DNA of 22,966 nt from Prevotella sp. UBA4330 (GTDB lineage Bacteria; Bacteroidota; Bacteroidia; Bacteroidales; Bacteroidaceae), in assembly GCA_002394385.1 (NCBI GenBank), contig DGTS01000023.1, forward strand, positions 17,860 to 40,825, read 5' to 3'. The notes below the pieces were generated by a model. It had not been told where the DNA came from and ran no database searches. It was given only the letters and a program-made list of their open reading frames with translations. This document shows, in pieces, positions 14,986 to 22,966 of the stretch. Within the stretch, counting starts at the first letter, position 1, and each line of letters opens with the position of its first letter. A program made the translations under genes and the position numbers.

Positions 14986-14990
<5 letters not shown>
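14149..14990 (-). repeat. Long intergenic repeat, copy C
   Basis: The inverse-oriented copy, longest of the four. Reading the minus strand it begins with the AACAACGGATAACACGGAT segment that contains the regulator gene's stop codon, continues with two or three copies of the GGACTT/GAATTATACGAATT/ACCACAGATTTCGC module, then GC hairpins (about 14605-14672), the core (about 14222-14535) and final GC hairpins ending at about 14149. A 37-nt stem-rich insert (14813-14849) interrupts it. The core holds TACATTTG at 14378-14385 and a small duplication CGAATTATACG relative to the other copies. It fills the space between the hybrid regulator and the LRR promoter. Confidence 0.85.
14813..14849 (-). repeat. 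Short stem-rich repeat inside copy C
   Basis: On the minus strand CGGCTTTGCCG, CTTTTACAAAGGC and TAGCCGACTAA follow each other. A closely related sequence occurs on the plus strand at 20018-20053, and its last part at 931-950. Two internal palindromes are visible (CGGC/GCCG and GGC-GAT-AGCC like). A dispersed short repeat; no function evident. Confidence 0.5.
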
Positions 14991-18936
<3,946 letters not shown>

Positions 18937-18982
18937 GATAGTATTTTGTAGCGGTTATTTGTTCTTGATGGTATTTTTGTAT

Positions 18983-18999
18983 AGCAGGCATCGCCTGCT
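18983..18999 (-). promoter_or_regulatory. Hairpin in the regulator 5' leader
   Basis: AGCAGGC, ATC loop, GCCTGCT: a perfect 7-bp stem about 50 nt upstream of the regulator start codon and inside its predicted leader. On the minus strand it reads GCAGGCGATGCCTGC, similar to the hairpin in the GH3 leader (7986-8004). No T-run follows. Confidence 0.35.
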
Positions 19000-19025
19000 G
19001 AGGTCGATTGTATAATAAGCAATTG

Positions 19026-19057
19026 CAAATTTAATACAAATGTTTTTAACGTGCAAA
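19026..19057 (-). promoter_or_regulatory. Bacteroidetes promoter for the hybrid regulator
   Basis: On the minus strand TTTG (19054-19057), a 20-nt spacer, then TAAATTTG (19026-19033). Both boxes fit the consensus and place the transcript start near 19019, about 80 nt before the start codon at 18936. The octamer array begins 21 nt upstream of the -33 box. Confidence 0.78.
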
Positions 19058-19078
19058 GAATTTTGTAGTTTTTTTTCA

Positions 19079-19174
19079 TTTAGTCGTTTGGTCGTTTAGT
19101 CGTTTAGTCGTTTGGTCGTTTAGTCTTTTAGTCGTTTAGTTGTTTAGTTTTTTAGTTGTTTGGTTGTTTGGTTG
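19079..19174. repeat. Twelve-unit octanucleotide tandem array
   Basis: Twelve consecutive 8-nt units of the form TTTAGTCG, with variants TTTGGTCG, TTTAGTCT, TTTAGTTG, TTTAGTTT and TTTGGTTG. The left seven units are the most regular, the right five are T-richer. The array lies just upstream of the regulator's -33 box, so its length could alter promoter geometry or a binding site. It is not a CRISPR: there are no spacers. Confidence 0.9.
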
Positions 19175-19234
19175 TTAACTTCCCCCCTCGGGGGGACTGA
19201 GGAGGGGATTCTTTTCGAGTGACTTAGGAATGAT

Positions 19235-19320
19235 TTTACCTATAACTATCCTTTTTACTCTTTTACCCTTTTACTATTTTTTACCTATAACTATCCTTTT
19301 TACTCTTTTACCCTTTTACT
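19235..19320. repeat. Pyrimidine-rich direct repeat, two copies of about 42 nt
   Basis: The sequence TTTTACCTATAACTATCC followed by a T-rich TTTTTACT/CTTTTACCCTTTTACT stretch occurs at 19235-19275 and again at 19279-19320, with a single-base length difference. A third partial unit (TTTTTACCTTTT) follows. Simple-sequence duplication; no function evident. Confidence 0.75.
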
Positions 19321-19467
19321 TTTTTACCTTTTAATATGGGCTATTTTACTGTGCGACAACAGGTCGCCAAGTGTTAACTATTTATAATATAATAAGGTGT
19401 AAATGAAACTATCGGGGGCGTAATTCGTCAAAAAAAACAATTATAAGAACCAAGAGAAACAACCTAA

Positions 19468-19873
19468 ATGAGAAACAAACTATTATCTATTGTCATGCTG
19501 TTGGCATCAGTAACAAGTGCCAGCGGACAAGAACTGCCCCGACATTGTGAGCAGGAACGAGATATACCGCGTGGCGAACTGGCTCTATGGCTGTCACCCA
19601 TATCACAACTACTCGTTCGTGGCTGTTGTTGGCGCCGCCCGTCCCAAGCAGGTGTTCTACGGCAACAACCGTGCCGACTTCTTGTTCATTCCGGGCAATG
19701 TGGCACCGGGACTGCTCTTCCGCAAGCCCGACCACTTCGAGAATTTCGACGACTGGCCATTCCTGTGGGGACAGAACGAGGAAACCATCGCCGGAAATAC
19801 CCAGTACGTCATCTTCGGCTCATCGTTCAAGAACATCGTAACACTCTCCTCGCCCATACAGGGGAAGGAGTAA
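19468..19873 (+). pseudogene. Decayed secreted hydrolase, probable GH9-like remnant
   Basis: The frame opening at 19468 gives a good signal peptide (RNKLLSIVMLLASVTSASGQ) and then loses sense. A different frame, from about 19525 to the TAA at 19873, reads NCPDIVSRNEIYRVANWLYG, CHPYHNYSFVAVVGAARPKQ, YGNNRADFLFIPGNVAPGLL, FRKPDHFENFDDWPFLWGQN, EETIAGNTQYVIFGSSF. This pattern (W-L-x-G-x-H-P, NNRADF, WPFLWGQNE) resembles the C-terminal end of GH9-type (alpha/alpha)6 hydrolases in Bacteroidetes, where the glutamate after N is the catalytic acid. The combined length of about 130 residues is far below a full enzyme, so I infer that most of the gene was deleted and the joint is out of frame. Alternatives: a short secreted protein with a one-base insertion near 19530, or translation of the second frame from the GTG at 19517 without a signal. 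Confidence 0.6.
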
Positions 19874-19911
19874 TTACGTATTTGAAATTAGGAGATAGGA
19901 GTGGAGAATGC

Positions 19912-19993
19912 TGTAGGGGCGTACCCCCGTGTGCGCCCGGAAACCCCGCATTGTCGTGATTATAACGGGCGCACACGGAGGTACGCCCCTACA
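19912..19993. repeat. Large palindrome, 28-nt arms
   Basis: Left arm 19912-19939 (TGTAGGGGCGTACCCCCGTG, then TGCGCCCG) and right arm 19966-19993 are complementary at 27 of 28 positions, with a 26-nt loop. It follows the pseudogene. A sister palindrome with the same arm length and related sequence is at 22798-22886. No T-run follows, and no transposase is encoded, so a REP/MITE-like dispersed element is more likely than a terminator. Confidence 0.85.
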
Positions 19994-20017
19994 ATTAAGG
20001 GTTGTTGAGGGGGCGTT

Positions 20018-20053
20018 CGGCTCTGCTGCTTTTACAAAGGCTTTAGCCGACTA
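20018..20053 (+). repeat. Short dispersed repeat (CGGCTyTGCyGCTTTTACAA type)
   Basis: Reads CGGCTCTGCTGC, TTTTACAAAGGC, TTTAGCCGACTA, matching the minus-strand copy at 14813-14849 with a few substitutions; the last part matches 931-950. It lies about 50 nt before the start codon of the oxidoreductase gene, so it may be within its leader. Confidence 0.5.
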
Positions 20054-20100
20054 TAATAGCCAATCTCCAATAACCCATAACCTATAACAAAAAAAAAACA

Positions 20101-21093
20101 ATGAAACAAGACCAAATACTTCGTGTCGGCATCGTCGGCACCGGATGGATAGCAGAGAAGGCTGCCATCACACTGAGAGGATTGAAAGAATGTGAGGCAT
20201 ACGCCGTTGGTTCGCGCACTAAGGAAAAGGCAGAGGACTTTGCCAAGACATGGGACATTACCAAGGCATACGGCTCTTACTCGGAACTGATTGCCGACCC
20301 CGACGTTGACCTGTTGTATATTGGAACGCCACACTCCCATCACTTTGACGTTACCCGCGAGGCGCTGCTTGCAGGCAAACCATGTCTCGTGGAGAAGGCT
20401 TTCATGGCGAATCACCGCGAGGCGGCAGAGATAGTGCGCATCGCGAAAGAACAAAAGGTGTTCCTTGCCGAGGCCATCTGGACTCGTTATCAGCCAGCAG
20501 TGAAGATAGTGCGCGACCTCATCGACAGCGGACGCATCGGGACACCGCGACTGGTGACGGCAACACTGGGTTACTCTATGGGCGACAAGCCGCGCATTAT
20601 GAGGGCTGACCTATGCGGCGGGGCATTGCTCGACCTCGGGGTTTATACGCTCAACTTCGTGCGTATGTTCTTCCCTGCTGACATAGTGAATATCGAGAGT
20701 CAGTGCGTGAAGAGCAAGACGGGCATGGACCTCACCAATGCCATGTCACTCGTCCTGGCAGACGGCATACTCGCCAACGTGCAGTCGAGTGCCGCATGCG
20801 TGGGTGATAATATCGGAGTGATTGCCGGAACCGACGGAAATCTTATCATCGACAATATCAACAACCCGCAGAAGATAACCGTGAACACCCACGACCGTGA
20901 GTTTGTCGAGGACATCCATGTGCCGAAGCAGATAACGGGCTATGAGTATGAGTTCCTTGCCTGTCGTCAGGCACTTATCGAAGGACTCCTCGAGCCGCGC
21001 GAGATGCCGCATGCCGAAACCCTCTACATCATGCAACTCATGGACAGCCTGCGCCAGAAATGGGGTGTCCACTATCCGATGGATGAGGCATAA
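20101..21093 (+). CDS. Gfo/Idh/MocA-family NAD(P)-dependent oxidoreductase
   Basis: A 330-residue cytoplasmic dehydrogenase. The N-terminal Rossmann domain (residues about 7-125) has the dinucleotide motif RVGIVGTGWIAEK, the IGTPHSHH loop, and EKAF with Lys99, equivalent to the EKP catalytic-lysine motif. The C-terminal alpha/beta domain begins with AEAIWTRYQPAV and contains GGALLDLGVYTLNF (Asp178, Tyr182), the family's substrate-site helix. The pattern is closest to the dihydrodiol/xylose-dehydrogenase-like branch, but the substrate cannot be read. The ATG at 20101 follows an A-rich tract and no classical ribosome-binding site, as is usual here. It is a single gene, ending at a strong terminator. 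It may process a sugar released by neighbouring hydrolases; that is inference. Confidence 0.92.
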   Translation: MKQDQILRVGIVGTGWIAEKAAITLRGLKECEAYAVGSRTKEKAEDFAKTWDITKAYGSYSELIADPDVDLLYIGTPHSHHFDVTREALLAGKPCLVEKAFMANHREAAEIVRIAKEQKVFLAEAIWTRYQPAVKIVRDLIDSGRIGTPRLVTATLGYSMGDKPRIMRADLCGGALLDLGVYTLNFVRMFFPADIVNIESQCVKSKTGMDLTNAMSLVLADGILANVQSSAACVGDNIGVIAGTDGNLIIDNINNPQKITVNTHDREFVEDIHVPKQITGYEYEFLACRQALIEGLLEPREMPHAETLYIMQLMDSLRQKWGVHYPMDEA

Positions 21094-21122
21094 CCATCCC
21101 GACGTATTTGGACAAACAAAAG

Positions 21123-21163
21123 GAAACTGGGGATACCGACTCATTGTCAGTATCCCCAGTTTC
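21123..21163 (+). terminator. Terminator of the oxidoreductase gene
   Basis: GAAACTGGGGATAC (21123-21136) pairs perfectly with GTATCCCCAGTTTC (21150-21163), a 14-bp stem with further GAC/GTC pairing in the loop, followed by a T/C-rich stretch. It lies 30 nt after the stop codon and may also work for the convergent minus-strand gene. Confidence 0.85.
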
Positions 21164-21247
21164 TTGTGTTCTCTACCCTTTTCTTTTTCTCCGCCCCTTA
21201 AAGTCCCCCTCGCCCTTTGGAGAGGGGTCAGGGGTGAGGCTTAGTCT

Positions 21248-22354
21248 TTAATTCATCCTCCTTCTCCACCACCAGTGATAGAGCCTGAAGAACGGTTCTG
21301 ATAGACATTCTCCAGGGAAATATCTGAAGAGCATCATGTCACGCTTCAGCCTCTGGCGGTTCCTTCCCACTGCACTGTGGCGTGTGGCATCAGACACGCG
21401 CTCGTCATACTGTCCGAAGTTTCCTGTCAGCATTATCTCGTTCAGCAGGAAGCGCCCCGTCCTCTCGTCAGGCTCGACGAGCATGTATCTCTCCTGCATT
21501 CCGAACGACTCGCGGAGCACGTAAATCACGGCGCCCGCTATCCTCATCATGCCGCACTTTTTCAGTTGCCTGAGCACTGCCTCACGTCTCTCTTTGTCCT
21601 CTGCCAGTCCCGTGCTCACCAACATGTGGTAGTAGTCGAGCAACTGGCGCAGTCCTATGCCCTCCTCGTAAAGGTGACGATAGATATGGCTGAGCAGGAA
21701 CACGGCATTAAACTCCGCCGTTGGCATACTCACCGTTCCTCCTCCCATCTCGATGGTGTTCAGGAACTGCTTGCCCGCCTCTCCGTAGAAATACTTTTGC
21801 AGTCTGCTGTTGGCAACAGCACTGAACATGTACGACGGTCGGTAATGAATCTCCACCGACACATCCTTCATGGCAGGGAAATCCACATGGTGGTACGATG
21901 CTTTGGTGTCGGGAGTGAACTGATGGGCATAGTCTGTCACCAACCTTGCGCACTGGTCCACATCCATGCCGTTCCTTTGCTTCGGCAGCACCCATGCGTC
22001 GATGTCTCCGCTCTGCCTCCGCAGTGGGGCGGGGTAGTACGCCGCCACCCCCTGTCCTTTCAGTATGCAGCAGTCGAAGCCGTCACGAAGAAATCTCTCC
22101 GTGACCTTGGCGCATGCCTCGTTCATCATGGCGTTGCGTTTCTCTATCTTCGACACCACCATGAACCATGGCAGAATCATCTCGCGTGGCGGTCTCTGCT
22201 CAGCGGGCAGCCGTTCCACACCGGAGAACATCACCCCAATGAGAGCCTGCCGTGTGGCATTGTCGTAAATCTCTCGCCACTCCTCCAATGTCGGTGCCAC
22301 AGAGAATCGCTCCCTATTTCCCAACGCTATTTGTAATAGTTCAAAGAATTTCAT
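21248..22354 (-). CDS. Nucleotidyltransferase-family protein (NTP_transf_5 type)
   Basis: A 368-residue soluble protein of the putative nucleotidyltransferase family (PF14907-like). The defining catalytic-type motif is C-C-I-L-K-G-Q-G-V (residues 95-103) followed by RRQSGDIDAWVLP (GDID, residues 116-119), the metal-binding D-x-D of the pol-beta-like fold. HHVDFPAMKDVSVEIHYRP (from about residue 155) supplies the third acidic strand (E-I-H). A helical C-terminal region (FLLSHIYRHLYEEGIGLRQLLDYYHML) is typical. Family members often lie in capsule or polysaccharide loci and their nucleotide substrate is mostly unknown. The C-terminus ends in an Arg/Trp cluster (LYHWWWRRRMN). Upstream lies long repeat copy D in the same orientation; no specific promoter was found between them, apart from the TACATTTG inside the repeat. 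Confidence 0.85.
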   Translation of the reverse strand: MKFFELLQIALGNRERFSVAPTLEEWREIYDNATRQALIGVMFSGVERLPAEQRPPREMILPWFMVVSKIEKRNAMMNEACAKVTERFLRDGFDCCILKGQGVAAYYPAPLRRQSGDIDAWVLPKQRNGMDVDQCARLVTDYAHQFTPDTKASYHHVDFPAMKDVSVEIHYRPSYMFSAVANSRLQKYFYGEAGKQFLNTIEMGGGTVSMPTAEFNAVFLLSHIYRHLYEEGIGLRQLLDYYHMLVSTGLAEDKERREAVLRQLKKCGMMRIAGAVIYVLRESFGMQERYMLVEPDERTGRFLLNEIMLTGNFGQYDERVSDATRHSAVGRNRQRLKRDMMLFRYFPGECLSEPFFRLYHWWWRRRMN

Positions 22355-22360
22355 ATAGAA

Positions 22361-22966
22361 GACCCCTCCAAAAGAAACCCCTCCTCAATCCCCAAAAGAA
22401 ACCCCTCTCTAATCCCCCCAAAAGGGGGGAGGAAGAAATCAGTAGTCAGTGGTTTTGAACGTAAATGGCCGTTAATGAGACGTAAATGACCATTAATAAT
22501 TTATTTGCGTTTAATTGGCGTTAATTTGCGGAGAATAAATCCGCAATTCGTAGTTGTTTTCCTCCGCCAATTTTCGCAAATGTAACGTTAATAACCGATA
22601 ATAAGATTAGCGTATAATTCGCGTTAATTGTCGGAGAAAAATCTATGAAATCGTTCGTTAGAAAACAATCAAGATAAATACATAGTCTAATAATCAACGT
22701 AATCCGCGAAATCTGTGGTTTAATAATTCGTTTAATTCGTAGTTTAAGGCACGGATTACACGGAATACACGGATATTTTTCTACAGTTCATTGTTTGCGG
22801 GCTAACACGGAGGTTAGCCCCTACAGTGTCACGAGACCTGTTTTATAGGTTTTATAATTGTAGGGGCCAACCTCCGTGTTAGCCCGTTCTTTAATTCGTA
22901 GTTCCTATCAAGTCCATAGAGCCATCAGAGTCATCAGCGAAATCTGTGGTTTATAATTCGTATAAT
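22361..22966 (-). repeat. Long intergenic repeat, copy D (cut by window end)
   Basis: Same orientation as copy C. From the gene side it shows three CCCCTC blocks with a CCCCCCAAAAGGGGGG hairpin (about 22414-22430), the core (about 22430-22715) with CAAATGTA at 22577-22584 (TACATTTG on the minus strand) and the TTGCGGA/TCCGCAA inverted repeat, then the GGCACGGATTACACGG segment. It is interrupted at 22798-22886 by a large palindrome and continues with GTAGTTCCTATCAAGTCC and the CAGAGTCATCAGCGAAATCT module to the end of the window. Confidence 0.85.
22798..22886. repeat. Large palindrome nested in repeat copy D
   Basis: Left arm 22798-22825 (CGGGCTAACACGGAGGTTAG, then CCCCTACA) and right arm 22859-22886 are complementary except for one position, around a 33-nt AT-rich loop. 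Arm length (28 nt) and sequence (TGTAGGGGC ... CCTCCGTGT ... GCCCG) match the element at 19912-19993, while the loops are unrelated. Confidence 0.85.

Larger units (their letters stand above)
18937..19467. other. Divergent intergenic region between regulator and decayed hydrolase
   Basis: About 530 nt without a gene. From left to right it holds a 7-bp hairpin (18983-18999), the regulator promoter (19026-19057), the octamer array (19079-19174), a GC hairpin of the type found in the long repeats (CCCCCCTCGGGGGG, about 19181-19194), a pyrimidine-rich direct repeat (19235-19320) and an AT-rich stretch up to 19467. No TAnnTTTG promoter was found for the plus-strand pseudogene. Confidence 0.6.

Noticed and set aside
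19079..19174. Octamer array considered as a CRISPR
   Set aside because: Units are 8 nt and contiguous, with no spacers and no cas genes nearby.
19912..19993. Palindrome considered as insertion-sequence ends or as a terminator
   Set aside because: Only 26 nt separate the arms, with no room for a transposase; no T-run follows either arm; and a sister copy exists in a non-terminator position.

Overview
The window looks like a chromosomal segment of a Prevotella-like member of the Bacteroidales. The signs are several promoters of the Bacteroidetes type (TTTG, 19-20 nt spacer, TAnnTTTG), a one-protein hybrid two-component regulator (Reg_prop/Y_Y_Y sensor, kinase, receiver and AraC HTH), a BspA-like leucine-rich-repeat exported protein ending in a GIYIVxGKK tail, a GH3 beta-glucosidase, and very AT-rich long intergenic repeats. 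I see no rRNA, tRNA, CRISPR array or intact transposase. All functional calls come from reading motifs by eye; no database search was run.

Layout. 1-200: two hairpin terminators. 209-727 (-): small secreted protein of unknown function. 1026-2102 (-): a sigma-factor-like domain fused to a macro-domain-like module, divergent from a VWA-domain protein (2228-2911, +). 2943-4599: a promoter followed by a flavodoxin-family oxidoreductase and an AraC regulator that overlap by 4 nt. 4671-7116: a second operon of a RibD-C/DHFR-like reductase, a cyclophilin-like lipoprotein and an alpha/beta-hydrolase lipoprotein, tightly packed (2-nt gap, then a 4-nt overlap). 8037-10514: exported GH3 enzyme. 11328-13889 (-): BspA-like LRR protein followed by a 70-residue acidic peptide gene, ending at a strong terminator. 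14986-18936 (-): 1316-residue hybrid two-component regulator. 19468-19873: decayed secreted-protein gene, probably a remnant of a GH9-like hydrolase. 20101-21093: Gfo/Idh/MocA oxidoreductase with terminator. 21248-22354 (-): nucleotidyltransferase-family protein.

Four copies of a 0.6-0.85 kb intergenic repeat (7117, 10524, 14149 and 22361 onward) dominate the non-coding DNA. In the three copies whose start is visible, the repeat begins at or next to the stop codon of a gene, in the same orientation as that gene. A second repeat family is a pair of large palindromes with 28-nt arms (19912-19993 and 22798-22886); one is nested in the long repeat.

The most interesting locus is the hybrid regulator. 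It has a nine-unit heptanucleotide tandem repeat inside its coding sequence, in the linker between kinase and receiver, and a twelve-unit octanucleotide array just upstream of its promoter. Because 7 is not a multiple of 3, loss or gain of one heptamer would truncate the protein before the receiver and DNA-binding domains. This makes it a candidate phase-variable carbohydrate regulator. Other points of interest are the sigma/macro fusion with a plausible internal start exactly at the domain junction, the small acidic peptide co-transcribed with the LRR protein, and the decayed hydrolase divergent from the regulator.
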